Made by a program: the position numbers and the translations under genes. Shown piece after piece: positions 1-12,574 of a stretch of DNA of 64,000 bases. The notes beneath the pieces were generated by a model, which was not told where the DNA came from, made no database searches, and saw nothing but the letters and a program-made list of their open reading frames with translations. Source of the stretch: Sepiola atlantica (taxonomy: Eukaryota > Mollusca > Cephalopoda > Sepiida > Sepiolidae); assembly GCA_963556195.1 (NCBI GenBank), contig CAUVYP010001208.1:1240001-1304000 (forward strand), in the 5' to 3' direction. Numbering within the stretch: the first letter of the stretch is position 1; each line of letters opens with the position of its first letter.

Positions 1-2346
1 TGCAGACAGTCCTGAATGGGCCTTTTCTACTGAAGTACCAAGTTTCAGAAGTGCAGCTCTTGTACTGCCGGAGATATGTCGATACAAACGGAATACGCAA
101 AACATCAACAAAATTTAGCGCGTTTTAAAGTTGATATCGCTTTTGTTCATAACTTCCACATTTATTCGAATTGTGCAACGAAACTTTGCAGACAGTCGCG
201 GAGACACATTTCCTACTGAAGTACCAAGTTTCAGAAGTGCAGCTCTTGTACTGCCGGAGATATGTCGATACAAACTGAATACGCAAAACATCAACAAAAT
301 TTAGCGCGTTTCAAAGTTGATATCGCTTTTGTTTATAACTTCCACATTTATTCGAATTGTGCAACGAAACTTTGCAGACAGTCGCGGAGACCCATGTTCT
401 ACTGAAGTACCAAGTTTCAGAAGTGCAGCTTTTGTACTGCCGGAGATATGTCGATACAAACTGAATACGCAAAACATCAACAAAATTTAACGCGTTTTAA
501 AGTTGATATCGCTTTTGTTTATAACTTCCACATTTATTCGAATTGTGCAACGAAACTTTGCAGACAGTCTCGAATAGGCCTTGTCTACTGAAGTACCAAG
601 TGTCAGAAGTGCAGATCTTGTACTGCCGGAGATATGTCGATACAAACTGAATACGCAAAACATCAACAAAATTTAGCGCGTTTTAAAGTTGATATCGCTT
701 TTGTTTATAACTGCCACATTTATTCGAATTGTGCAACGAAACTGTGCAGACAGTCTCGAATAGGCCTTGTCTACTAAAGTACCAAGTTTCAGAAGTGCAG
801 CCTTTGTACTGCCGAAGATATGTCGATACAAACTGAATACGCAAAACATCAACAAAATTTAGCGCGTTTTAACGTTGATATCGCTTTTGTTTATAACTTC
901 CACATTTATTCGAATTGTGCAACGAGACTTTGCAGACAGTCTCGAATAAGCCTTTTCTACTGAAGTACCAAGTTTCAGAAGTGCAGCTCTTGTACTGCCG
1001 GAGATATGTCGATACAAACTGAATACGCAAAACATCAACAAAATTTAGCGCGTTTTAAAGTTGATATCGCTTTTGTTTATAACTTCCACATTTATTCGAA
1101 TTGTGCAACGAAACTTTGCAGACAGTCGCGGAGACACATTTCCTACTGAAGTACCAAGTTTCAGAAGTGCAGCTCTTGTACTGCCGGAGATATGTCGATA
1201 CAAACTGAATACGCAAAACATCAACAAAATTTAGCGCGTTTTAAAGTTGATATCGCTTTTGTGTATAACTTCCACATTTATTCGAATTGTGCAACGAAAC
1301 TTTGCAGACAGTCCCGAATGGGCCTTTTCTACTGAAGTACCAAGTTTCAGAAGTGCAGCTCTTTTACTGCCGGAGATATGTCGATACAAACTGAATACGC
1401 AAAACATCAACAAAGTTTAGCGCGTTTTAAAGTTGATATCCCTTTTGTTTATAACTTCCACATTTATTCGAATTGTGCAACGAAACTTTGTAGACAGTCG
1501 CGGAGACACATGGTCTACTGAAGTACCAAGTTTCAGAAGTGCAGCTCTTGTACTGCCGGAGATATGTCGATACAAACTGAATACGCAAAACATCAACAAA
1601 ATTAAGCGCGTTTTAAAGTTGATATCGTTTTTGTTAATAACTTCCACATTTATTCGAATTGTGCAACAAAACTTTGCAGACAGTCGCGGAGACACATGTT
1701 CTACTGAAGTACGAAGTTTCAGAAGTGCAGCTCTTGTACTGCCGGAGATATGTCGATACAAACTGAATACGCAAAACATCAACCAAATTTAGCGCGTTTT
1801 AAAGTTGATATCGCTTTTGTTTATAACTTCCACATTTATTCGAATTGTGCAACGAAACTTTGCAGACAGTCTCGAATAGGCCTTGTCTACTGAAGTACTA
1901 AGTTTCAGAAGTGCAGCTCTTGTACTTCCGGAGATATGTCGATACAAACTGAATACGCAAAACATCAACAAAATTTAGCGCGTTTTAAAGTTGATATCGC
2001 TTTTGTTTATAACTTCCACATTTATTCGAATTGTGCAACGAAACTTTGCAGACAGTCTCAAATGGGCGTTTACTACTGAAGTACCAAGTTTCAGAAGTGC
2101 AGCTCTTGTACTGCCAGAGATATCGCGATACAAACTGAATACGCAAAACATCAACAAAATTTAGCGCGTTTTAAAGTTGATATCGCTTTTGTGTATAACT
2201 TCCACATTTATTCGAATTGTGCAACGAAACTTTGCAGACAGTCTCGAATAGGCGTTTTCTACTGAAGTACCAAGTTTCAGAAGTGCAGCTTTTGTACTGC
2301 CGGAGATATGTCGATACAAACTGAATACGCAAAACATCAACAAAAT
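1..2346 (+). repeat. 13-mer HOR, first unit truncated at the window edge
   Basis: The order is b1 (partial, 1-114), a1, a2, b2/a3 chimera, b3, b4, a1, b10, a4, a5, b5, b6, b7. The same order returns at 6065-8482, including a rare taactgcc variant in the b3 monomer (near 707 and 6844). The chimera at 487-672 has replaced a b2-a3 pair, so the unit looks like a 14-mer that lost one monomer. At 1603 the start triplet tta is taa, which removes a minus-strand stop and joins two open frames into 121 codons. Starts are placed at each TTA-GCGCG. Confidence 0.9.
487..672 (+). repeat. Chimeric monomer b2/a3
   Basis: The front carries the b2 start ttaacgcg and the b2 box tcgaataggccttgtct. The back carries the a3 marks gtgtcag and cagatcttg. 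In other copies (2905-3276, 4579-4948, 9041-9412) b2 and a3 are separate neighbours in this order. Here they are fused and followed by b3, as a3 usually is. Unequal exchange with loss of one 186-bp length, with the crossover between about 586 and 602, explains it. The same chimera at 6623 marks the sister copy. Confidence 0.85.
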
Positions 2347-4020
2347 TTAGCGCGTTTTAAAGTTGATATCGCTTTTGTTTATAACTTCCACATTTATTCG
2401 AATTGTGCAACGAAACTTTGCAGACAGTCCTGAATGGGCCTTTTCTACTGAAGTACCAAGTTTCAGAAGTGCAGCTCTTGTACTGCCGGAGATATGTCGA
2501 TACAAACGGAATACGCAAAACATCAACAAAATTTAGCGCGTTTTAAAGTTGATATCGCTTTTGTTCATAACTTCCACATTTATTCGAATTGTGCAACGAA
2601 ACTTTGCAGACAGTCGCGGAGACACATTTCCTACTGAAGTACCAAGTGTCAGAAGTGCAGCTCTTGTACTGCCGGAGATATGTCGATACAAACTGAATAC
2701 GCAAAACATCAACAAAATTTAGCGCGTTTCAAAGTTGATATCGCTTTTGTTTATAACTTCCACATTTATTCGAATTGTGCAACGAAACTGTGCAGACAGT
2801 CGCGGAGACACATTTCCTACTGAAGTACCAAGTGTCAGAAGTGCAGATCTTGTACTGCCGGAGATATGTCGATACAAACTGAATACGCAAAACATCAACA
2901 AAATTTAACGCGTTTTAAAGTTGATATCGCTTTTGTTTATAACTTCCACATTTATTCGAATTGTGCAACGAAACTTTGCAGACAGTCTCGAATAGGCCTT
3001 GTCTACTGAAGTACCAAGTTTCAGAAGTGCAGCTCTTGTACGGCCGGAGATATCTCGATACAAACTGAATACGCAAAACATCAGCAAAATTTAGCGCGTT
3101 TTAAAGTTGATATCGCTTTTGTTTATAACTTCCACATTTATTCGAATTGTGCAACAAAACTTTGCAGACAGTCGCGGAGACACATTTCCTACCGAAGTAC
3201 CAAGTGTCAGAAGTGCAGATCTTGTACTGCCGGAGATATGTCGATACAAACTGAATACGCAAAACATCAACAAAATTTAGCGCGTTTTAAAGTTGATATC
3301 GCTTTTGGTTATAACTTCCACATTTATTCGAATTGTGCAACGAAACTTTGCAGACAGTCTCGAATAGGCCTTGTCTACTAAAGTACCAAGTTTCAGAAGT
3401 GCAGCCTTTGTACTGCCGAAGATATGTCGATACAAACTGAATACGCAAAACATCAACAAAATTTAGCGCGTTTTAACGTTGATATCGCTTTTGTTTATAA
3501 CTTCCACATTTATTCGAATTGTGCAACGAGACTTTGCAGACAGTCTCGAATAAGCCTTGTCTACTGAAGTACCAAGTTTCAGAAGTGCAGCTCTTGTACT
3601 GCCGGAGATATGTCGATAAAAACTGAATACGCAAAACATCAACAAAATTTAGCGCGTTTTAAAGTTGATATCGCTTTTGTTTATAACTTCCACATTTATT
3701 CGAATTGTGCAACGAAACTTTGCAGACAGTCGCGGAGACACATTTCTTACTGAAGTACCAAGTTTCAGAAGTGCAGCTCTTGTACTGCCGGAGATATGTC
3801 GATACAAACTGAATACGCAAAACATCAACAAAATTTAGCGCGTTTTAAAGTTGATATCGCTTTTGTGTATAACCTCCACATTTATTCGAATTGTGCAACG
3901 AAACTTTGCAGACAGTCCCGAATGGGCCTTTTCTACTGAAGTACCAAGTTTCAGAAGTGCAGCTCTTTTACTGCCGGAGATATGTCGATACAAACTGAAT
4001 ACGCAAAACATCAACAAAGT
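2347..4020 (+). repeat. 9-mer HOR, 1674 bp
   Basis: The order is b1, a1, a2 (patched with a3 sequence), b2, a3, b3, b4, a1/a7-like, b10. Compared with the 13-mers it keeps separate b2 and a3 monomers but lacks the a4-a5-b5-b6-b7 tail. The missing tail ends in the chimeric b1 that opens the next unit at 4021. The second a-type monomer at 2719 is a conversion candidate described separately. Confidence 0.87.
2719..2904 (+). repeat. a2 monomer with an a3 patch
   Basis: The front has the a2 marks gcgtttcaaag and aaactgtgcag, and the next monomer begins ttaacgcg, as it does after a2. The middle and back instead have acatttcct, gtgtcag and cagatcttg, which are a3 marks. Monomer order is not disturbed, so a patch between roughly 2808 and 2850 has been replaced without loss of a unit. 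Gene conversion is the simplest reading; a double crossover is the alternative. Confidence 0.75.
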
Positions 4021-4206
4021 TTAGCGCGTTTTAAAGTTGATATCGCTTTTGTTTATAACTTCCACATTTATTCGAATTGTGCAACGAAACTTTGTAGACA
4101 GTCCTGAATGGGCCTTTTCTACTGAAGTACCAAGTTTCAGAAGTGCAGTTCTTGTACTGCCGGAGATATGTCGATACAAACGGAATACGCAAAACATCAA
4201 CAAAAT
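4021..4206 (+). repeat. Chimeric monomer a4/b1
   Basis: The unit follows the caaag end of b10, as a4 does elsewhere, and has the a4 mark tttgtagacag in its front half. At the box it switches to cctgaatggg and continues as b1, including the aaacgg end. The crossover lies in about ten bases, 4096-4104. An exchange between an a4 and a downstream b1 would delete five monomers (most of a4, then a5, b5, b6, b7), exactly what is missing from the preceding 9-mer. Confidence 0.87.
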
Positions 4207-6064
4207 TTAGCGCGTTTTAAAGTTGATATCGCTTTTGTTCATAACTTCCACATTTATTCGAATTGTGCAACGAAACTTTGCAGACAGTCGCGGAGACACA
4301 TTTCCTACTGAAGTACCAAGTGTCAGAAGTGCAGCTCTTGTACTGCCGGAGATATGTCGATACAAACTGAATACGCAAAACATCAACAAAATTTAGCGCG
4401 TTTTAAAGTTGATATCGCTTTTGTTTATAACTTCCACATTTATTCGAATTGTGCAACGAAACTGTGCAGACAGTCGCGGAGACCCATGTTCTACTGAAGT
4501 ACCAAGTTTCAGAAGTGCAGCTTTTGTACTGCCGGAGATATGTCGATACAAACTGAATACGCAAAACATCAACAAAATTTAACGCGTTTTAAAGTTGATA
4601 TCGCTTTTGTTTATAACTTTCACATTTATTCGAATTGTGCAACGAAACTTTGCAGAGTCTCGAATAGGCCTTGTCTACTGAAGTACCAAGTTTCAGAAGT
4701 GCAGCTCTTGTACGGCCGGAGATATCTCGATACAAACTGAATACGCAAAACATCAGCAAAATTTAGCGCCTTTTAAAGTTGATATCGCTTTTGTTTATAA
4801 CTTCCACATTTATTCGAATTGTGCAACAAAACTTTGCAGACAGTCGCGGAGACACATTTCCTACTGAAGTACCAAGTGTCAGAAGTGCAGATCTTGTACT
4901 GCCGGAGATATGTCGATACAAACTGAATACGCAAAACATCAACCAAATTTAGCGCGTTTTAAAGTTGATATCGCTTTTGTTTATAACTTCCACATTTATT
5001 CGAATTGTGCAACGAAACTTTGCAGAGAGTCTCGAATAGGCCCTTACTACTAAAGTACCAAGTTTCAGAAGTGCAGCCTTTGTACTGCCGAAGATATGTC
5101 GATACAAACTGAATACGCAAAACATCAACAAAATTTAGCGCGTTTTAACGTTGATATCGCTTTTGTTTATAACTTCCACATTTATTCGAATTGTGCAACG
5201 AGACTTTGCAGACAGTCTCGAATAAGCCTTGTCTACTGAAGTACCAAGTTTCAGAAGTGCAGCTCTTGTACTGCCGGAGATATGTCGATACAAACTGAAT
5301 ACGCAAAACATCAACAAAATTTAGCGCGTTTTAAAGTTGATATCGCTTTTGTTTATAACTTCCACATTTATTCGAATTGTGCAACGAAACTTTGCAGACA
5401 GTCGCGGAGACACATTTCCTACTGAAGTACCAAGTTTCAGAAGTGCAGCTCTTGTACTGCCGGAGATATGTCGATACAAACTGAATACGCAAAACATCAA
5501 CAAAATTTAGCGCGTTTTAAAGTTGATATCGCTTTTGTGTATAACCTCCACATTTATTCGAATTGTGCAACGAAACTTTGCAGACAGTCCCGAATGGGCC
5601 TTTTCTACTGAAGTACCAAGTTTCAGAAGTGCAGCTCTTTTACTGCCGGAGATATGTCGATACAAACTGAATACGCAAAACATCAACAAAGTTTAGCGCG
5701 TTTTAAAGTTGATATCCCTTTTGTTTATAACTTCCACATTTATTCGAATTGTGCAACGAAACTTTGTAGACAGTCGCGGAGACACATGGTCTACTGAAGT
5801 ACCAAGTTTCAGAAGTGCAGCTCTTGTACTGCCGAAGATATGTCGATACAAACTGAATACGCAAAACATCAACAAAATTTAGCGCGTTTTAAAGTTGATA
5901 TCGTTTTTGTTAATAACTTCCACATTTATTCGAATTGTGCAACAAAACTTTGCAGACAGTCGCGGAGACACATGTTCTACTGAAGTACGAAGTTTCAGAA
6001 GTGCAGCTCTTGTACTGCCGGAGATATGTCGATACAAACTGAATACGCAAAACATCAACCAAAT
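4021..6064 (+). repeat. 11-mer HOR, 2044 bp, with a 2-bp deletion
   Basis: The order is b1 (chimeric), a1, a2, b2, a3, b3, b4, a1, b10, a4, a5. It lacks the b5-b6-b7 tail of the 13-mers. The b2 unit at 4579-4762 is 184 bp because two bases are missing near 4653-4658, where gcagacagtc reads gcagagtc. This makes every later coordinate two less than a multiple of 186. The b3 unit at 4949 carries a box like b8 (cccttactac) with its own ctactaaag, another mixed monomer. Confidence 0.87.
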
Positions 6065-8482
6065 TTAGCGCGTTTTAAAGTTGATATCGCTTTTGTGTAT
6101 AACTTCCACATTTATTCGAATTGTGCAACGAAACTTTGCAGACAGTCCTGAATGGGCCTTTTCTACTGAAGTACCAAGTTTCAGAAGTGCAGCTCTTGTA
6201 CTGCCGGAGATATGTCGATACAAACGGAATACGCAAAACATCAACAAAATTTAGCGCGTTTTAAAGTTGATATCGCTTTTGTTCATAACTTCCACATTTA
6301 TTCGAATTGTGCAACGAAACTTTGCAGACAGTCGCGGAGACACATTTCCTACTGAAGTACCAAGTTTCAGAAGTGCAGCTCTTGTACTGCCGGAGATATG
6401 TCGATACAAACTGAATACGCAAAACATCAACAAAATTTAGCGCGTTTCAAAGTTGATATCGCTTTTGTTTATAACTTCCACATTTATTCGAATTGTGCAA
6501 CGAAACTTTGCAGACAGTCGCGGAGACCCATGTTCTACTGAAGTACCAAGTTTCAGAAGTGCAGCTTTTGTACTGCCGGAGATATGTCGATACAAACTGA
6601 ATACGCAAAACATCAACAAAATTTAACGCGTTTTAAAGTTGATATCGCTTTTGTTTATAACTTCCACATTTATTCGAATTGTGCAACGAAACTTTGCAGA
6701 CAGTCTCGAATAGGCCTTGTCTACTGAAGTACCAAGTGTCAGAAGTGCAGATCTTGTACTGCCGGAGATATGTCGATACAAACTGAATACGCAAAACATC
6801 AACAAAATTTAGCGCGTTTTAAAGTTGATATCGCTTTTGTTTATAACTGCCACATTTATTCGAATTGTGCAACGAAACTTTGCAGACAGTCTCGAATAGG
6901 CCTTGTCTACTAAAGTACCAAGTTTCATAAGTGCAGCCTTTGTACTGCCGAAGATATGTCGATACAAACTGAATACGCAAAACATCAACAAAATTTAGCG
7001 CGTTTTAACGTTGATATCGCTTTTGTTTATAACTTCCACATTTATTCGAATTGTGCAACGAGACTTTGCAGACAGTCTCGAATAAGCCTTTTCTACTGAA
7101 GTACCAAGTTTCAGAAGTGCAGCTCTTGTACTGCCGGAGATATGTCGATACAAACTGAATACGCAAAACATCAACAAAATTTAGCGCGTTTTAAAGTTGA
7201 TATCGCTTTTGTTTATAACTTCCACATTTATTCGAATTGTGCAACGAAACTTTGCAGACAGTCGCGGAGACACATTTCCTACTGAAGTACCAAGTTTCAG
7301 AAGTGCAGCTCTTGTACTGCCGGAGATATGTCGATACAAACTGAATACGCAAAACATCAACAAAATTTAGCGCGTTTTAAAGTTGATATCGCTTTTGTGT
7401 ATAACTTCCACATTTATTCGAATTGTGCAACGAAACTTTGCAGACAGTCCCGAATGGGCCTTTTCTACTGAAGTACCAAGTTTCAGAAGTGCAGCTCTTT
7501 TACTGCCGGAGATATGTCGATACAAACTGAATACGCAAAACATCAACAAAGTTTAGCGCGTTTTAAAGTTGATATCCCTTTTGTTTATAACTTCCACATT
7601 TATTCGAATTGTGCAACGAAACTTTGTAGACAGTCGCGGAGACACATGGTCTACTGAAGTACCAAGTTTCAGAAGTGCAGCTCTTGTACTGCCGGAGATA
7701 TGTCGATACAAACTGAATACGCAAAACATCAACAAAATTTAGCGCGTTTTAAAGTTGATATCGTTTTTGTTAATAACTTCCACATTTATTCGAATTGTGC
7801 AACAAAACTTTGCAGACAGTCGCGGAGACACATGTTCTACTGAAGTACGAAGTTTCAGAAGTGCAGCTCTTGTACTGCCGGAGATATGTCGATACAAACT
7901 GAATACGCAAAACATCAACCAAATTTAGCGCGTTTTAAAGTTGATATCGCTTTTGTTTATAACTTCCACATTTATTCGAATTGTGCAACGAAACTTTGCA
8001 GACAGTCTCGAATAGGCCTTGTCTACTGAAGTACTAAGTTTCAGAAGTGCAGCTCTTGTACTTCCGGAGATATGTCGATACAAACTGAATACGCAAAACA
8101 TCAACAAAATTTAGCGCGTTTTAAAGTTGATATCGCTTTTGTTTATAACTTCCACATTTATTCGAATTGTGCAACGAAACTTTGCAGACAGTCTCAAATG
8201 GGCGTTTTCTACTGAAGTACCAAGTTTCAGAAGTGCAGCTTTTGTACTGCCAGAGATATCGCGATACAAACTGAATACGCAAAACATCAACAAAATTTAG
8301 CGCGTTTTAAAGTTGATATCGCTTTTGTGTATAACTTCCACATTTATTCGAATTGTGCAACGAAACTTTGCAGACAGTCTCGAATAGGCGTTTTCTACTG
8401 AAGTACGAAGTTTCAGAAGTGCAGCTGTTGTACTGCCGGAGATATGTCGATACAAACTGAATACGCAAAACATCAACAAAAT
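6065..8482 (+). repeat. 13-mer HOR, 2418 bp (sister of 1-2346)
   Basis: The order is b1, a1, a2, b2/a3 chimera, b3, b4, a1, b10, a4, a5, b5, b6, b7, matching the first block monomer for monomer at an offset of 6136 bp. Shared rare variants (the chimera at 6623, taactgcc near 6844, tatccct in a4 near 7572) show recent common origin. The opening b1 has gtgtataac, a b7 mark, in its front, so this block also starts with a recombinant monomer. Small differences remain, such as gcgttttct here against gcgtttact in the first b6. Confidence 0.9.
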
Positions 8483-10714
8483 TTAGCGCGTTTTAAAGTT
8501 GATATCGCTTTTGTTTATAACTTCCACATTTATTCGAATTGTGCAACGAAACTTTGCAGACAGTCCTGAATGGGCCTTTTCTACTGAAGTACCAAGTTTC
8601 AGAAGTGCAGCTCTTGTACTGCCGGAGATATGTCGATACAAACGGAATACGCAAAACATCAACAAAATTTAGCGCGTTTTAAAGTTGATATCGCTTTTGT
8701 TCATAACTTCCACATTTATTCGAATTGTGCAACGAAACTTTGCAGACAGTCGCGGAGACACATTTCCTACTGAAGTACCAAGTTTCAGAAGTGCAGCTCT
8801 TGTACTGCCGGAGATATGTCGATACAAACTGAATACGCAAAACATCAACAAAATTTAGCGCGTTTCAAAGTTGATATCGCTTTTGTTTATAACTTCCACA
8901 TTTATTCGATTTGTGCAACGAAACTGTGCAGACAGTCGCGGAGACCCATGTTCTACTGAAGTACCAAGTTTCAGAAGTGCAGCTTTTGTACTGCCGGAGA
9001 TATGTCGATACAAACTGAATACGCAAAACATCAACAAAATTTAACGCGTTTTAAAGTTGATATCGCTTTTGTTTATAACTTCCACATTTATTCGAATTGT
9101 GCAACGAAACTTTGCAGACAGTCTCGAATAGGCCTTGTCTACTGAAGTACCAAGTTTCAGAAGTGCAGCTCTTGTACGGCCGGAGATATCTCGATACAAA
9201 CTGAATACGCAAAACATCAGCAAAATTTAGCGCGTTTTAAAGTTGATATCGCTTTTGTTTATAACTTCCACATTTATTCGAATTGTGCAACAAAACTTTG
9301 CAGACAGTCGCGGAGACACATTTCCTACTGAAGTACCAAGTGTCAGAAGTGCAGATCTTGTACTGCCGGAGATATGTCGATACAAACTGAATACGCAAAA
9401 CATCAACAAAATTTAGCGCGTTTTAAAGTTGATATCGCTTTTGTTTATAACTTCCACATTTATTCGAATTGTGCAACGAAACTTTGCAGACAGTCTCGAA
9501 TAGGCCCTTACTACTGAAGTACCAAGTTTCGGAAGTGCAGCTCTTGTACTGCCGGAGATATGTCGATACAAACTGAATACGAAAAACATCAACAAAATTT
9601 AGCGCGTTTTAAAGTTTATATCGCTTTTGTTTATAACTTCCACATTTATTCGAATTGTGCAACGAAACTTTGCAGACAGTCGCGGAGACACATTACTTAC
9701 TGAAGTACGAAGTTTCAGAAGTGCAGCTCTTGTACTGCCGGAGATATCTCGATACAAACTGAATACGCAAAACATCAACAAAATTTAGCGCGTTTTAAAG
9801 TTGATATCGCTTTTGTGTATAACTTATACATTTATTCGAATTGTGCAACGAAACTTTGCAGACAGTCTCGAATAGGCTTTTTCTACTGAAGTATTAAGTT
9901 TCAGAAGTGCAGCTCTTGTACTGCCGGAGATATGTCGATACAAACTGAATACGCAAAACATCAACAAAATTTAGCGCGTTTTAAAGTTGATATCGCTTTT
10001 GTTAATAACTTCCACATTTATTCGAATTGTGCAACAAAACTTTGCAGACAGTCGCGGAGACACATGTTCTACTGAAGTAAAAAGTTTCAGAAGTGCAGCT
10101 CTTGTACTGCCGGAGATATGTCGATACAAACTGAATACGCAAAACATCAACCAAATTTAGCGCGTTTTAAAGTTGATATCGCTTTTGTTTATAACTTCCA
10201 CATTTATTCGAATTGTGCAACGAAACTTTGCAGACAGTCTCGAATAGGCCTTGTCTACTGAAGTACTAAGTGTCAGAAGTGCAGCTCTTGTACTTCCGGA
10301 GATATGTCGATACAAACTGAATACGCAAAACATCAACAAAATTTAGCGCGTTTTAAAGTTGATATCGCTTTTGTTTATAACTTCCACATTTATTCGAATT
10401 GTGCAACGAAACTTTGCAGACAGTCTCAAATCGGCGTTTTCTACTGAAGTACCAAGTTTCAGAAGTGCAGCTTTTGTACTGCCAGAGATATCGCGATACA
10501 AACTGAATACGCAAAACATCAACAAAATTTAGCGCCTTTTAAAGTTGATATCGCTTTTGTGTATAACTTCCACATTTATTCGAATTGTGCAACGAAACTT
10601 TGCAGACAGTCTCGAATAGGCGTTTTCTACTGAAGTACCAAGTTTCAGAAGTGCAGCTCTTGTACTGCCGGAGATATGTCGATACAAACTGAATACGCAA
10701 AACATCAACAAAAT
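8483..10714 (+). repeat. 12-mer HOR, 2232 bp
   Basis: The order is b1, a1, a2, b2, a3, b8, a6, b9, a5, b5, b6, b7. Head and tail match the 13-mers, but the core b3-b4-a1-b10-a4 is replaced by b8-a6-b9. This is the first appearance of b9 (aacttatac, at 9785), a type that persists to the far right of the window. The a5 unit at 9971 has ttaataac in its front. Confidence 0.88.
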
Positions 10715-12574
10715 TTAGCGCGTTTTAAAGTTGATATCGCTTTTGTTTATAACTTCCACATTTATTCGAATTGTGCAACGAAACTTTGCAGACAGTCCTG
10801 AATGGGCCTTTTCTACTGAAGTACCAAGTTTCAGAAGTGCAGCTCTTGTACTGCCGGAGATATGTCGATACAAACTGAATACGCAAAACATCAACAAAAT
10901 TTAGCGCGTTTTAAAGTTGATATCGCTTTTGTTTATAACTTCCACATTTATTCGAATTGTGCAACGAAACTTTGCAGACAGTCGCGGAGACACATTTTCT
11001 ACTGAAGTACCAAGTTTCAAAAGTGCAGCTCTTGTACTGCCGGAGATATGTCGATACAAACTGAATACGCAAAACATCAACAAAATTTAGCGCGTTTCAA
11101 AGTTGATATCGCTTTTGTTTATAACTTCCACATTTATTACAATTGTGCAACGAAACTGTGCAGACAGTCGCGGAGACCCATGTTCTACTGAAGTACCAAG
11201 TTTCAGAAGTGCAGCTTTTGTACTGCCGGAGATATGTCGATACAAACTGAATACGCAAAACATCAACAAAATTTAACGCGTTTTAAAGTTGATATCGCTT
11301 TTGTTTATAACTTCCACATTTATTCGAATTGTGCAACGAAACTTTGCAGACAGTCTCGAATAGGCCTTGTCTACTGAAGTACCAAGTTTCAGAAGTGCAG
11401 CTCTTGTACTGCCGGAGATATCTCGATACAAACTGAATACGCAAAACATCAGCAAAATTTAGCGCGTTTTAAAGTTGATATCGCTTTTGTTTATAACTTC
11501 CACATTTATTCGAATTGTGCAACAAAACTTTGCAGACAGTCGCGGAGACACATTTCCTACTGAAGTACCAAGTGTCAGAAGTGCAGATCTTGTACTGCCG
11601 GAGATATGTCGATACAAACTGAATACGCAAAACATCAACAAAATTTAGCGCGTTTTAAAGTTGATATCGCTTTTGTTTATAACTTCCACATTTATTCGAA
11701 TTGTGCAACGAAACCTTGCAGACAGTCTCGAATAGGCCCTTACTACTTAAGTACCAAGTTTCGGAAGTACAGCTCTTGTACTGCCGGAGATATGTCGATA
11801 CAAACTGAATACGAAAAACATCAACAAAATTTAGCGCGTTTTAAAGTTGATATCGCTTTTGTTTATAACTTCCACATTTATTCGAATTGTGCAACAAAAC
11901 TTTGCAGACAGTCGCGGAGACACATGTTCTACTGAAGTACGAAGTTTCAGAAGTGCAGCTCTTGTACTGCCGGAGATATGTCGATACAAACTGAATACGC
12001 AAAACATCAACCAAATTTAGCGCGTTTTAAAGTTGATATCGCTTTTGTTTATAACTTCCACATTTATTCGAATTGTGCAACGAAACTTTGCAGACAGTCT
12101 CGAATAAGCCTTGTCTACTGAAGTACTAAGTTTCAGAAGTGCAGCTCTTGTACTACCGGAGATATGTCGATACAAACTGAATACGCAAAACATCAACAAA
12201 ATTTTGCGCGTTTTAAAGTTGATATCGCTTTTGTTTATAACTTCCACATTTATTCGAATTGTGCAACGAAACTTTGCAGACAGTCTCAAATGGGCCTTTT
12301 CTACTGAAGTACCAAGTTTCAGAAGTGCAGCTTTTGTACTGCCAGAGATATCGCGATACAAACTGAATACGCAAAACATCAACAAAATTTAGCGCGTTTT
12401 AAAGTTGATATCGCTTTTGTGTATAACTTCCACATTTATTCGAATTGTGCAACGAAACTTTGCAGACAGTCTCGAATAGGCGTTTTCTACTGAAGTACGA
12501 AGTTTCAGAAGTGCAGCTGTTGTACTGCCGGAGATATGTCGATACAAACTGAATACGCAAAACATCAACAAAAT
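10715..12574 (+). repeat. 10-mer HOR, 1860 bp
   Basis: The order is b1, a9-like, a2, b2, a3, b8, a6/a5 chimera, b5, b6, b7. The unit at 11831 has an ordinary gtttataac front and an a5 back (caacaaaac, acatgttct, gtacgaag), which removes a6, b9 and part of a5 relative to the 12-mer at 8483. The b6 that follows b5 starts ttt in place of tta (12203), so the minus strand reads through for 122 codons. Confidence 0.86.

Noticed and set aside
1433..1792. Plus-strand open frames of 75 to 119 codons (also 11606, 12111, 17372, 26914, 38577, 47502 and similar)
   Set aside because: They are shadows of the same repeat, appearing only where a 1-bp indel or start-triplet change removes a stop; sequences are frame-shifted copies of each other.
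4579..4762. Break or foreign insertion at the 184-bp monomer
   Set aside because: It is a simple 2-bp loss in gcagacagtc; flanking types continue in normal order.
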